DNA from: Antedon mediterranea | Lineage: Eukaryota > Echinodermata > Crinoidea > Comatulida > Antedonidae | Length of the DNA stretch: 64,000 nucleotides | Assembly (NCBI RefSeq): GCF_964355755.1 | Contig: NC_092671.1 | Span: forward strand, 5,901,001 to 5,965,000 | Reading direction: 5' to 3' | Part shown: one piece after another, positions 36,401 through 51,400 of the stretch | Numbering within the stretch: position 1 is the stretch's first letter | Layout of the letters: every line of letters begins with the position of its first letter | Translations under genes and position numbers: made by a program | The notes under the pieces: generated by a model | Seen by the model: only the letters and a program-made list of their open reading frames with translations | What the model was told of the DNA's origin: nothing | The model's database searches: none

Positions 36401-39400
36401 TGCCAGTTCTTGTTCAGAAGACTAGACGGTATTGGACATTCAGTATCAACCATTTAAATTTAGGTATACGTTTATTTTTCATCTTTTTTTTTTCTAAACA
36501 TAGAAATATTAATATCTCTATTTCTGTTTTTGCAATGTCCAGATTGTTAGCTTGTGTTCAGACTGATTTAGCTACAGTAATATCAAATTCAATAGGATGT
36601 TGGCCTTGCGGCTTGCTTGATTAGATTATTACTTTGTCCTCCAATGGATGCCTATAGCCTGACCACTGAATGGTACAGTAGCTTCCTATCTAATAGTAAT
36701 ATCAGAACAATTTTTTTCCCACATTAAATGCATGTATTTCTAGTTTCATATTTTTCCTAAGATTTCAGTGAATACAGTAGGCCTATAGTACATTAGAGAT
36801 ACTATGTGCATTCTCCATGATTCTCCTCAACAACAATTGGATTCAATTCACCCAGTATGAAGAAGAAAAATAGTAACATTTGGTTCTACAGTTGAAAACT
36901 TCATATAAATGTTAGTATGCACATTGCAAGTCTTACTTCTGTTTGATGTAGCTATCTGGAAAATGGTACAACATTTTGGCTTCCTCAGTCACCTTCCTTG
37001 ACTGTCAGATTTTACTAAGTAAAGTACATACAGTACTAGGTAGTTTTGTAAATAATACATAGTCGTACTTTAGCAAAGTTAAGTAAAAGCTAGCTCATTC
37101 TAACACTAGGTATTCTAAAGCTTATTACACTACAGTAAGCTTTGTTTTGTTTTCATTTTTAAGTCGTAGTAAAATTCTCTTTTAAAAAGCTGCATAGTGT
37201 GATGAGTATTAATCTTTGCGGTTGGGAGGAAATGTTTTCAATTACGTCAAGACAGGAGGAAGGTTGTCTAACCACTGTTGTTACTCTCTCAGACCATTAC
37301 ACACTTAACTTGTGCGTGTGTAAGTCAGGACTACTGCTTGGGTGCAATCGGCTATTGGATTAAATCCCATACTTTATTAATTAAAGATTGGACATATTTT
37401 GTGTGAATTTGAGGTAATGTTATAAAGTAATTGTTTTTGTTTGTCAAATATAAAGCTGTACAACAGGGCAGTGAACATTTTAACTTAGAGATATACTGTT
37501 AGTACCTATAGTTTTTAAACTACTTTACATTATCCATCTCAAACTCTTTCAAGTAAGTGTTTATTTCAAATGTGTACCTAATCACAATAAGTTTATAATT
37601 AGTATACAACATTTTTTCTACTGTAGAGATAGTAAACCTTTTTTACCTCTGATAACACAGTCCAGTCTGCGAACATGTTTTATTGTTCTCAACTGATTCG
37701 TGGCGTTATTATGTTTTACATAAAAGTTTCTGCCAATCAGGACTGGGGATTGTTTTCGTCATTTTCAAATGGCAAAATGTAAGTTTTGAGGGTAATTTAT
37801 TTCTCTATTTTATAGCCATATTGGATCACAACTTGTTAGACCTGTGATTCATTGTGGCCTTCTCAGGACTTTACCAGGAGATTGTTCATAAAATCCCAGA
37901 TGTACTGTACTATAAACATTTGTTTAATGCAATAATTAACAATTATTAACAATTATTAATCATTTATTCAATAGTATGTAGGCCACTGGCCAAAGTACAA
38001 TAATATATAATTAATACAACATACATCTAGATTTGAATAGTTACTGCACTAGTAGTAACAGCAAGATAATTTTCATCATAAAGAAATCTAAATTGTTCAG
38101 TATGAAGTTAGCATGAATTACACCCAAGTTTGTTTTCAGTTTCTATCAAGTTTACTTTAAATATGTAGAACATTTATCATTTGACAGTATAATATAATAC
38201 TGTACTGTAGGCTTAATTTATAGCAATTAAGTTATCTCAAATATGTACAGTAACCTTTTAATATGCTTTTATTTTTTACATGACGTAAAATACCAGTCTT
38301 CCTCTAGATATTATTTTTAATTCACCTTCCCCCAGACACGTTCCGTTTTAAGTATACAGTACATTAGACAATTTATTCTATGCCAAGTTTTCTAGGCTTT
38401 CCTATGGACATATTTCCAGTCGGTAACCGTTCACTGAACCTAACGATAATATTATCCAGTTTAAAAACAGAAAGTGACAAAATTATAGTCTAGATTGTAT
38501 TTTTGGGGATTTATTGTAGGATTTTACTATGCCCACCATACTGACTGTAGACATTGATGATCAGTGTTCATTTTGATTAAGCTCTGTCTACACTATCAAA
38601 CTTTATGTGATGATTTATGTGCCCATATGGACATGATGATGTCATACCTGTATCACTACTATATTTGGGCATATCACTACCGTATTTGGGGACATCAAAC
38701 TTTTCTGTCAAACTACAGTAGTTTATTAGTGTACATTAGACAGAGCTTAAGAAGTAACTCAGTGGGTCACCTTCAATAAATATGAACTGAAATAATTATG
38801 TTTTATAGTACAGAAGAAGTAGGTACAGTACGGTATATGAAAATGATGATGTCATATCACTACATTACAGTATTTAGGCATATCACTACCATATTTGGGG
38901 GCATGACACTTTTTTTGTCAAACAACATAATTTGTTATACTCAACACAATATTGTATGTCCACTTCCCATTTTACTAATACTATCTTGTATGTTAATGAC
39001 CTCCCGAACCCAGGTTTTTTAACAATGACACTTCATGCATGATAAACCGCATGAATACACTAAATGGGCGTTTTCATTTTGGGATTTTCCGAAATACCTC
39101 TTCTTTTGTTATAAACACTCCTGTATATCCTATTCATTCTTTTGTATGGAGTAATTCATTGATAGCAAATGGAACCACAATTAATTAATACTATCAACTG
39201 GAACTATTTAAACAAATTATTTTAGAGATTGACCATAGCATCTTTGTCTATTCATACACTATTTAGTATAGTAGTTGTACAGTACATGTTGATTACTATT
39301 GAACTGCTTTACAGTACTTCGATAACTAGACAGGAAGAGTAGAATTAAGCCACAATTTATCTATAAATAATCACTTTGTTATTTCTGTAATTATTTCTGC

Positions 39401-42400
39401 TGCCCTGTATAATAATCTTATTGTTTGTATGAGTTGCAAATATAGGCTGTATACTTTCAATTAATAAGTAGACTAATTGTATAAAGTGTATTAGTATTGT
39501 TGTACAGTATAGTGTAATGCACACATAAGTTTGTATGCTACTAACTACTGTAAGTCACTGCAGTAGATTTAATGTACCACACATTTAACTATATATCCTA
39601 CTTGACACTCCTAACCCAAGAATTGGTAATCATTAACTGCAAGGCCTGGGTCACACTAGCGAACTTTAATAACACTAAGCTTACACTTAGCTAACACTAA
39701 CAATCAGCTTAAACTGATAGTATCGTGCGTGAGAACGCACGATCCGATAGCTCGATCCAGCTTGCATAATCAGGATAGGCTACTGTATCCAGATTGCGAA
39801 TGGTTAGAGGTTTGACTTTCATTTCATTAACAGCTTTCATTTGACACTGATATTCCATGACCATTGAAATTACCATTTACATACAGTACATCACATAGTG
39901 TAAATTTCATATACAGTTCAGCAAAGAACGGATATATTTCTATATCATTAAAGACACCTTACCTACAATTTGTGACGTTTTGTAAAAATAATACATATTA
40001 CTTTAAACCATGTCATTCCTTGTCTTAAATGTACGTTTTATGGTACTGTAAATTATGATAAAAAGTGAGAAACAATGCACTACCTAAGTAGCTCGCGGCG
40101 GTCAACCTCTCGTGGACGGTCTTTTAGTTTTGTAGGCCTAGCTGGTAAACATCGGTAACGTACGAACATCGTACGCTAGCTATATACCTAGCCTGAAGTT
40201 GTATAGTTGCTGCATTAATTGTCTTTCTATTTTTGCCAGACTCCGTTAATACAAATTAGGGAAAACCCGGTATTTTCGCTGAAAAGTTAGGAGTCTTTCA
40301 TTTTTTTTACCCTCACGATCGATCGAAAAGTGGGCGAATTACATGTGAAAAACAAAAATATCAATCCACGCGCAATGCATTTTGGGATTTATAGCGGGCC
40401 GCTATAATTATTAGAATCGACTTATTTTTCACATTTTTAACCGTTTAAAGACGAAAAAAGTTATCGCAATATGACCATATAGTATTATTTTTACATTAAA
40501 TATAGTTTGTGATCTTAAATTAGATCTAAAAAACGTAGGGAAGGGGGCTTTAATGTTTCTCTTTTTTTTGTTCCTTATTAAAATCAAGGCAAGAATTTAA
40601 TTGTAATTGATAATATGACTAATCTAAAATAAATTTAATATGGTTGCGTGCAATCCAAATTAATGGTTAATAAAATGACTACATTTAAATGTAAATGTTA
40701 AATCATTGATGACTTTAATGGCTCAACATGGGTCATGTGTTATCAATTGAACAAACTTTGCAACAACATTTTACCTTTCACTGGAAATGATCAATGTCCG
40801 AAACATAAATTTATGATTATCTGTTGTAATAATAAGGTTTCGCAACCTTACGAATACGATAACGAAAACGGATACGTCACACATTGTGAAACTTTTGAGC
40901 TGATCCCCATTTCATATTCGTAAAGCGTATTCATGTAGACGAATATCACCAGTCATATTCGTAAAACGAGTATAGTTTTTGATCTATTTTGCACATTTTG
41001 CATTTGAATCAGGAATGATTCATGATTATATAATATAATTATAGATTTATTGAAAGTAATTTACTAAAGTAATTTACTAAAATGCCAGGTCAATTTTGAT
41101 AAATAGCAGTTTTTAAAGTCCTCACTCGCTTTGATGTTACGCTAGGCCTAGGCAGCCTACGCAGCCAAGCACCAGGCAACACGTACCTGTGCTTCGCTCA
41201 AATTTACCGCAGTCATATTTTGGACGGCGCCCTCAATATTTCGTTACCATGCGAAACAGATTTTTACTGTCTTACGAAAAACGAATACGTGTGGGTGACG
41301 TATCCATTTTCGTTATCGTATTCGTAAGATTGCAAAACCTCTCTATTAGTAATATTACAGTGTACACCATCTTTAAAGAATTTTAAAGCAGATTTAAAGT
41401 CCTACATAAAAATACTAAATATTCTTTAGTACTGTGTGTAATTTTTTTTAAATGTATTGGTTGGAACGTGTGTGTGACTAAAGAATTTTGGAAAACATAC
41501 CCAGAAACGTCATTTGAATTTTTAAGTATTTTTTTGTTGTCTACAATCAAATTCTAATTATTCTATTTCATTAATTATATTATTTTTATGTAGTTTTACC
41601 TTTCTCAGAGACGTTTTAAAATGCTTTTGAAAATCAAATCTATTTCTGACTTCTGACTTCATTTTAGTAGTACTGTACAGCAACTGTAGTTTATGAGAAA
41701 AACATGAACACTTAGGGAATATAAATAATTACATTAGGAAAAGTGTCTAATGTGTGATATGAAAACGATTTGGCAATGTTCAATATGGTACAATATGTGT
41801 GGGAGTATTGTGTGTGTGTGTGCTGAGGGTGCGGGAAAAGATTGTTTTGTATAAAATGTCTTTAGATACATTTAAATAGTTTTTATTTTCTCTAGGCTAG
41901 TCTTTGTGAAATGTACTAGGCCACATTGTATGTTTTGGGCGAGGGTTTCCAATGTACTGTACAGTATCTACAGTTACCTGTAAATTATTAGATTTTTTTA
42001 TGTAAATTGTTTTTAATCAGTATGAACAAATCATAAGAAACAAAACCTTAATTGTTGGAGATAATAATATTATATGATATTTCTGACTTACGGTCAGTCA
42101 TGGTCTGATCATATCCAGTGTCCTTGTATTTCGAGTAGCCATCTCTTCCCATGAGAGTCTTCTAGTCATATTAATATAATCTAATATTGGTAATTTTTTC
42201 ACCATTTTTTTTTTACACCATGAGGAAACATTCGTATTCTGCATATTACTCATCAGAATGACCAAATTAAATTTACACTCTGAATATGGGAGGTTTGTTT
42301 TTGACAACAGGGCATTATAGTATGAATAGATCAACTGAAATGTAAAAACAATTTTAATAGTACTACTATGCACCACATACTGTACACTTTCACTCACCCT

Positions 42401-45400
42401 ATTTTTACCTTAGCTACTGTACTACCTTTTATTTATTAATTAATTGTAACGTTGTCTAGGCCTACACTGAAGATAAAGTCATCTGTACAGTGTATAGATT
42501 GTAGAGTACATAAAAGCGTTATTGTATTAAAAAAAATGTGTATTGTGTACACTGTAAAATAGATTATTACAGTAGCAAATTGTATACAATAGGTTATGTC
42601 ATTGCCAAGATCATTGCCGAGTAAACATATATTATTATTGTGCTTACATGGTTCTAGCTTTATAGTTGACTTAGGGTAAGTTCAGATCCATGGAGTTATG
42701 CTTTCGTATCGCAAGCAATGTCATATTGTAATTAGCATCGTAACAGCAAAGAAACCGATTTGCTTACAGTAACTAACGCTTTCATTAGAAACTAAAGTGT
42801 TACTGATTTTGCAGAACATCTGGTATGCAGGAGTAAATTTGATTGGTTAGAGGTCAAAATCGTTGACGCATGACTGTCGTATCGTAAGCGTTGTTCACTA
42901 ATCTTGTACATTGAGCTGTCGTAACGAACGAAAGATCAGTGTCATAAGAGGTGGCTTTCATTAATCTTTTCAGGTTCAGACCTATGGAGTTGTACGCCAC
43001 GTACGATGTGGAAGCATAACTCCGTAGTGTCTGAACAGGCCCTTAGTCTTTGGTATAAGCCCCCTCATTATTATTATTCATTGCTTTTTAACATGTTACC
43101 TATTAATAATTATTAAATAATAGTATAAAACCGGTTATTTCTCCATATTTTTAGGCTCACCAACAGATGTGTTTTTTGATACAAGAACAAAAGCCGTAAT
43201 GACACACGTTAGCAAGCACTCAAATGAACAACTCAAGGAAAAGGTAAATTGGTTTTAATTTAACTAACTATTGAAAATATTTATCTAACAAGAATAACAG
43301 TTGTTGGGCTAAAAACAATTGCTAGCTAAAAAAACAGATTTTGCTAGCAATAAAATACTAAAAAGTCACAGGGTTGTCAGCACCTGGACCGAGAATCGAT
43401 GAGATTTGGTCCGACAATGATGACTGCCAAACCAAACTCGCATTAACATATATCAGACTGTAGGTCTTATAGTAAGTTGTCACAAATTGAAAGCTCCCTA
43501 ATTATATTGTCAATTATTCTTCTATTTAAAATTAAGATGACAGTAAAACAATTTCCATTTTTCTTTCTGACTTTCCTTCTACTCCTACTACATGCAACTG
43601 ACTGATCCCTTTCTATTTTTGTCTTCACTTAATCCCTACTTGTGTTATTCACATTTTTTTCCTTATCTTCCTTTTCCTGTTTACCTTCTTTCCCTCTTAC
43701 CATAGCTTTTCTACTTTGAACTAATCTCCTCCTACTACTTCCTGATTGGTTTGTCTATTTGAGAATTCTTACCACAAATTTCGTAATTTCTTAATTTTTT
43801 TTTTCATATCTTCTGCATTAAAAAAAATGTGATTGTGTTTGCCATTTCTAAAGCCATTCTCAAAGGGAGGTTCTGATATCCTTCTAAACGTACCAGTATG
43901 GTTACCTATCTGAAAAGGTCATGCGGGAAAAAAGGGTATCATCCTTACAGTGTATGGTTTATTATATACACACAAATAGATTTGATTGGAGGATTTTCCG
44001 TCACATGATGTTCAATAATTATTTTATTCCTCGACCTTCTTTAGAGATTTTTAAACAATGTTTCAGTTATAAAGCGCCTATGTATTTTAATATGATTCCT
44101 AAAATCATTCGACAATCTGAAAATGTTATTTCCTTTAAACGTGAACTTAAACAATTTATTTCCAGTTAATATTGTTCGTACTATGTATATATATATATAT
44201 ATATATTTTTTTTCTGTCAACGATTTTAACTTTTATATGAATTTTATATAATCATTGTAAATTTTTAAGCCTTTAATATATTTTATGTCATTTGAATATT
44301 TAATATTTTATGTGTTGTACTGTATGTTTGTTTTATCGAGGGCCCTGAATGATCAGTTCTATTAGGAACTGGATAGGCTACCCTCAGTAAATATGGTAAT
44401 AAATAAATAAATAAATAAATAGTTGCATGTACTGTACTATTGAACTCCTACGTCAGAGTACATATGCTTGTTGTGTGTGAGCAACCAAAATGTGTGTACT
44501 GTAGTGTCTATAATTGTTCAACTCCAAGAAGGGATATTTTTGTTGATTTACCTTTAAAGGTTAAGCCTTGTGCAATTTGTATGGGACAAACTAGTAGTTT
44601 AGAAATGCCTTTCCACCAATTTCCTGGTAATCTCTCGTAGATTGATATTAAATTGAAATTTAAATGGGATAAGCTTGAACTGTCACAATGCCATATGCTA
44701 CATTATATCATTATTGTGTATCTTACGACATTACGACAACACAACAACGCAGTCACTTCTTACTGACCCCTAAATACTGTACTCTACAGGAAACCAGACA
44801 AATAGGTTTAGACAATACACTTGCTTTGATTTATATCAGAAAAATTACGATCACAGTCTGGTGTTAAATCCAATGTAGCCTACTGTATGGTAGTAAACGT
44901 CAAATTACAGCTGGAACAAATATGAAAAGGAAACCTTGGTATTATTCAGTGAAGAGGTTGTAATCTTCCCTGGTATTAATATACAATAACTTACAATTAT
45001 TTATATGTAATACTATTTGTTTATTTGGATGCACTTTGACAGGCTTATAATAGAACAGTACAGTACTGTACTACAGTAAGCCCAAACAAAATGTCCCCTG
45101 AATTGAGTGTTTAAAGCATAAATTTCCTTGTTGATTTCACAAGAAACGGTCGTTTTTATAGAGATGTCCCAAAGTCAGGTTTTACTGTACTGTACAGTTA
45201 ATAAATAATTATGTACCAAAAGAGTACAGAATATATAATAAATATGAATCCCAAAATAAACACTTACTAGATAATGGTTTGATTATTGTTAAAGTTATTA
45301 TAGACTGTACTACTTATGGTGCTAATTGTTAGTAGACAACAGTACATGTAGTTTGAGTATTGTGCATTGTATCATTCTGTATATTAATATTAATCTGGTT

Positions 45401-48400
45401 ACATGTAAATAACACTTCTTTTACAACCACTAAAATTCAAACTACATTGTTGCTGCAACAACCGAATTATTAAAATATTGATTTTTTTTATTAAAATTAT
45501 AGAGATTATTACGTTAGTACAATGAAAATTTCTAAGAAATTTTAATAATAGTCTATTCCATTGTAAAGTATTATGAATAGAAATTTATAATAATTGGGTT
45601 ATGTTAAAGATGTATTGTCCCCCTGAAAAAATAATTCTTAAACAATTTTTGGTTGAATATACCTCTTTAATGTCACTTAATAGTTGTCTTTGACCAAAAA
45701 TTGAATCGGGGAAAAAAAATGTATTTACCTAAAAAACTGTAATTTAAAGTAAAAAGTAGTCAAATTGACTGCCAGCCAATGGGTTTTTGGTTGAATTTAA
45801 CCATTTATTTTGTCATTTTATAAATGAAAACATTAATTTTGTTCCTTTTTTTTCTACGGAAGTGTTTAACTTGATTAAACTACAAAAATAATCTATTCAA
45901 AGTCTGATTTTATTAATCTTTATTTTTCCTGTTTTTGAGGGACAATACATCTTTAAATTGCTGTTTTTCTTGCAGATTGCTACTGTTCGTGAAGTAGTAC
46001 CAAATAAGAGCAATGATGAGATAGTCCTTGTTTTGCAGCATTTTGATGATGATCCTGAAAAAGCTATCCAATCATTCACTGAGGGTAAATTAACTTATAG
46101 TACATTCAAATAGATATAATTTGACGATTTGAATTGTGTCTATTATTTTTATCTTTCTGAATTCCATATTTTGGAAGATTTATAGATTATAAACATGATA
46201 CTACTGTAATAATGTAAACTTCCACTTTCTACCCTTTTGATAATCTGTGACACGCAGCTTTACTGGGCTAAATTGCACAAAGGTATGGACAACACAACTT
46301 CCATCTTCCCTTTGGCTACCTTCGTGTCTTTAAGTTACCAACGGCAAGGCACTCATTCGTATTTATTTGAATAAACAGTATAAAAAAAGTACAGTAATGT
46401 CAAACATTGAATTGTACTACAATTAGAAATGTGTTGGATGGCAATATTGTGTAGATAATGCATGTGACTGGGGGGTTTATTCGAGTAAATAAATGAAGGC
46501 CTTGGGGGACCTTTATTATTATTCAAAATGATTTTCTATGGGGGGGGGGGGGGGTGTAGGGTGAGGGGTGTGTTTATTCAAAGCGGGGTGTTCGAATAAA
46601 TATCTTAATGTGTAGAAAAGGAAGGTCCTATCCTTGTGTCCTCTTATCCTATTAATGTCCTTTAGCCTACTGATCTAACAAATGTGATTATAGAAGGATA
46701 ACAATTATTTGAAATGATACCAAGTAGAGGTGGCATGCAGAGGATACTGTACGCTCCCCTCTAAATTCACCAATATTCTAATTTCTAAATTAAAAATTCC
46801 TTTCCATAAAGCAAGCAAGCAAATTCTGCTGTTCATATTGAGCTAGTGTCAATGGATTTCATATCCCTCTGTGATTGTAGCCAAACTAAAGATGTCATAA
46901 TTGACTTAATACAGGGTTGTATGTAGTGACATACTTTGAAAATCAGCAGACATTGACTTGCTTCTAGGCACATAGCCAATGATTTTTATTAGGAATAAGT
47001 TTACAGGAAAGGTGGTAACCCAAACATAATACATGATAAACTATGTCACATTCACAGATTTGTGAATGAATTTTTTTTAAAGAAAAATTATAATTTAATG
47101 AAATATATTGGAATTTTATGACACCAAGCTGTGTATAATGTTGGTATAACCTTATTTATAATGATAAAATACTTATGAACTTTGAGAAATGACACTGTTT
47201 TATGCAGTATACAGTAATACTCTAATGTTAACCATTGAATGAAAATAGGCCTAATGAAAAGGAAATAGTATGTTTCAGTGGTTTGTAGTTCATATAATTT
47301 TGAGAATCTACAGTATTGTAAATTGAATAATTGAGGTTTTACCCCAATCAGTGGGATGCCATGTATTGCTTCCATCCACACCCTGTCTGCCCTCTCGTAA
47401 CTCCTTTAATTTTTTTCCTTAAGTTAGTTTTCATGACAGATCCCAGCTTCTTTTTTTTTACAGATACATGTGAAAACATAGTTTCTGTTTCAATTTATTG
47501 ACAGATGCAGTAAATTGTTTTTTGTATGGTGATAATTCAATAGTTAATGTGATTTCCATGAATATAGATTTTTATGTGCTTTAAGTGAGTGGATTTTTCA
47601 AGGGTAAAAAGGCTCATTTTACTGCAAAAATATGACTGTTAGCACAGTATCATTTACCACCATTTATTCTTTTCTATACTGAAACAACTTACAATAAGCT
47701 CAGTGATGAATCACTGTGTGAGAAGGCCCAGATTCAAAGCTCATCTTATTGTACTGTATGTTCACACGGTTTGTTCGGCGTAAAGCTGATGTCGTACGTG
47801 TGAACATACCCTTAGGCTTACAAGAAGGGCCATAGAGAACATAGTCAAGCTCCCAATGTTTATGAATACTATTTAAATATTGAGTAGGCCTATAGTCATA
47901 ATTTTAATGATTTTTTTTTAAAGTGAATCACATTTCCTTTGATATCAAAAGATAACATTGCTGTAGATTTAATACCAATTCACATGAACCATGGAATTCC
48001 TCTATGCATAAATAATCTGGTGCTTCTATTATAATACCACAATGTATGCTACATACATTGTATATACAGTAGTTAATTCAAACTTTTGTACAGAAATGTA
48101 CTGTAGAAAAAAAATTCTGTGTAAATTGACAATTGTCATGACTGTTGGTGGTTTTTGTAAGAGTCCTATGTTTTTTTTAGAGTTCCATAATTTTAGAGAG
48201 TCCTACGGGTTTTAGAGAGTCCTATGGTTTTTAGGGAGTCATATGGTTTTTAGAGAGTCCTAATGGTTTTTAGTGAGTCATATGGTTTTGAGTGAGTCAT
48301 ATGGTCTGGAGAAGAGTTCTATGGTTTTTAGAGAGTCCTAATGGTTTTTAGTGAGTCATATGGTTTTGAGTGAGTCATATGGTCTGGAGAAGAGTTCTAT

Positions 48401-51400
48401 GGTTTTTAGAGAGTCCTAATGGTTTTTAGTGAGTCATATGGTTTTGAGTGAGTCATATGGTCTGGAGAAGAGTTCTATGGTTTTTAGAGAGTCCTAATGG
48501 TTTTTAGAGAGTCATATGGTTTTGAGTGAGTCATATGGTCTGGAGAAGAGTTCTATGGTTTTTAGAGAGTCCTAATGGTTTTTATAGAGTCATATGGTTT
48601 TGAGTGAGTCATATGGTCTGGAGAAGAGTTCTATGGTTTTTAGAGAGTCCTAATGGTTTTTAGGGAGTCATATGGATTTAGAGAGTCATATGGTCTGGAG
48701 AAGAGTTCTATGGTTTTTAGAGAGTCCTAATGGTTTTTAGGGAGTCATATGGTTTTGAGTGAGTCATATGGTCTGGAGAAGAGTTCTATGGTTTTTACAG
48801 AGTCAATGGTTTTTAGGAGAGTCCTAGTATGATTTTGAGAAAAGTCCCTATAGTTTTTTGGGGAGAGTCTTGTTGTTTTTGGAATAGTCCTATGGTTTTA
48901 AGGATTGGCATTTAGTAGAGTTGGAAGGTCATCAGCCTTGTATCTGCAAAATTCTAAATAATTATACAACAATGAAACAATGGACTTTTATGCTTTAGAA
49001 AGTGAAAGAATACTGTTGAATACACAAGTAATTGAAAACAATGCTGCACAACAGCTTTGTGTTAATTAACATCAATCTTTGAAATAAATCGCCCTATTCA
49101 CAATATTTAAATTCAACAATGTGGGGGGATAGCTGGGGGGATAGCTGAGCTAAATTGCGCACAGGTGGGGACAACTCATACAACAATTTTTTTCTCCCCT
49201 AAGGTGTGGAGCGTCGTCACCAAACAGGAAATCCTGTTAAGAGTACCGATGATCGGGGGCGGGCTAATGTTGGCTTACAGTACGTGATGATTAAAATTGA
49301 ATAGATTCACGTACTGTACATTATAATTTTAGATCGTTTTGCAAGAAAATGAAAAATTCAAATACAGTATATCTAAAATAAAATTTACCAGTATAACTCC
49401 AAATGGTAAACATACTGTATATAATTAGAGATGGATTGGATTAATAGGAAACAGAGAATTGTGAGACCTTTATTGCTATAGGAAGTTTTTGTTTCATTAC
49501 AGATGGTGCTGCAGAGGTATTAAATGAATGGAGTTACCAACGCAAGAAGGGAAAGGTTTGTGAAATTTTACTTATGTCAACAAATTGTTTGTCAACAACA
49601 TTTAAGTTCTGTCTACATTATCAGACTTTATGTGACAAAAAAATGTGATGTGCCATATATGCACATGATGATGTCATGATATTACTACCATATTTAGGCA
49701 TATCACACTTTTTTGTCAAACTAATTTGATAGTGAAACAGAGCTTTAGATTGAAACTATAAAAAGCCTTTTTAAAATATAGAAGACTGATACTCAAGTTG
49801 CAAGCAAGTCGAATTAAAATCATTTTAATGATATACTGTACATCGTCACCATCGTAGGCACAGTGGTTAATATACTCCATAGCCTTTAATTATATATTTG
49901 CAGTATGATATTTTATTATTAGTTTTTCCAACTTTGGCCAACCTTGGTCATCATATATTACGTTTTTAACAATAGAATTCACATATTAGAAGTAGAAATG
50001 GCATAAATGGTTTCCAAAAATCAGAATTTCTGAAAACAAGGCCCTTTAATAGTCATTATACCATTTTGTAATTAAGCATACACAACAAGCCATTATATTT
50101 ATAAACATAAAGTGCTTATCCTTCTGTGTGTACTATATTTAACCTTTTATACACTAATGGTGTAAACACTGATGGTAATCATATTCTGTCAAGTAATAAA
50201 ATTAATATATATAATCTGATTTCAATCATATTATCATAGTGACATAAATGAACATGAAATTTAGTCCCCTTTTCGTGATGTCCTTTTCAAGAGTATTAAA
50301 ATGTAGTGATTTTTGTTTCAAGATCAACAAAAGTTGTAACAATCATATTGTATATTGCAATGCATCTAAATTTTATTCTGACACATAATAAGAAATTTGT
50401 ATACAAGTGTAAAACAATAAAAATACTGTATAACACCTATTAAGGGGACACCAAACAAAGTGTCCCTTTGATAAGGGTTCCTGAATAGGAGCTGGCTGTA
50501 GTGTTAAACTAATATTGTTCCTTATTCCATTCATTGGAAAACGTGTCCTTTTAATAAGGTTTTCTCCTATTAAATATACCTTAATGGAGGTGTCCCGGAA
50601 AGTAGGGTTCTGTAATGTCTCGGACCACCATGTTTTTATAAGTTATTTTATTAAGAACTTTGACATCAGTGGTCTAATTTCCATACCCTCTCAATAGCCA
50701 CTTGTTTCTGTTTGCCATCCACAGTATTTGATGTACAGTACAGTAATAATATTATAGGAATTAACTACAATATTGATCTACCAATATTCAACTTTGCTAT
50801 ACTCTGTAATTTACCTATTGTAGAATGTATTGATTATTTAAATCCACAACAAAAACAAGATAGAATACTTTGTCAGTCTGTTTATTCTGCATATTTATTA
50901 CAAATATTCATTTACGGGATTTTTTTAGGTTTATAAATATAAATAATAATATAATATATAAGGGGCTGTGATGATTAAACCGATTCTTGGTCTTGTACTT
51001 TATGTATACTTTGTCTATTATTCATTTTCATACAGTAGTTTGGTAAAGTATATGTATTAAATTGCACATATGTATCACATGTGACAATCTACCACAACCA
51101 ATCTATAATATAATTTTTCACTATATTATTACTGGACACAGTATGTGGAGAAACAGTAGGCCTATATAGCGAATCCTGTGACTGATTATTTATGTTCCCA
51201 GTAGCTACAATATAGCCTTATTAAAACAAGAAATATTTCTTACAAAAAACGCCATTTGACTTTTTTACGTAAATAACAGTTTTAATTTATTTTTAATCTT
51301 TCATTGAAATTTTTGTAGAGTATGATACCAAATCCATTTTCAATGATAAGATCTGTTCAGAATTTGGTGGAATATATAATTGTTCTTATTAAGTATGAAA

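Noticed and set aside
44440-44640. 66-codon open frame with several Cys
   Set aside because: No domain recognised; no splice sites compatible with SPATS2 phase.
49197-49290. Extra SPATS2 exon (acceptor-like ctaag, GC-rich segment)
   Set aside because: The flanking gctaaattgc and ggacaac motifs resemble another repeated region at 46260-46320, and the frame into the next exon is not supported by the family.
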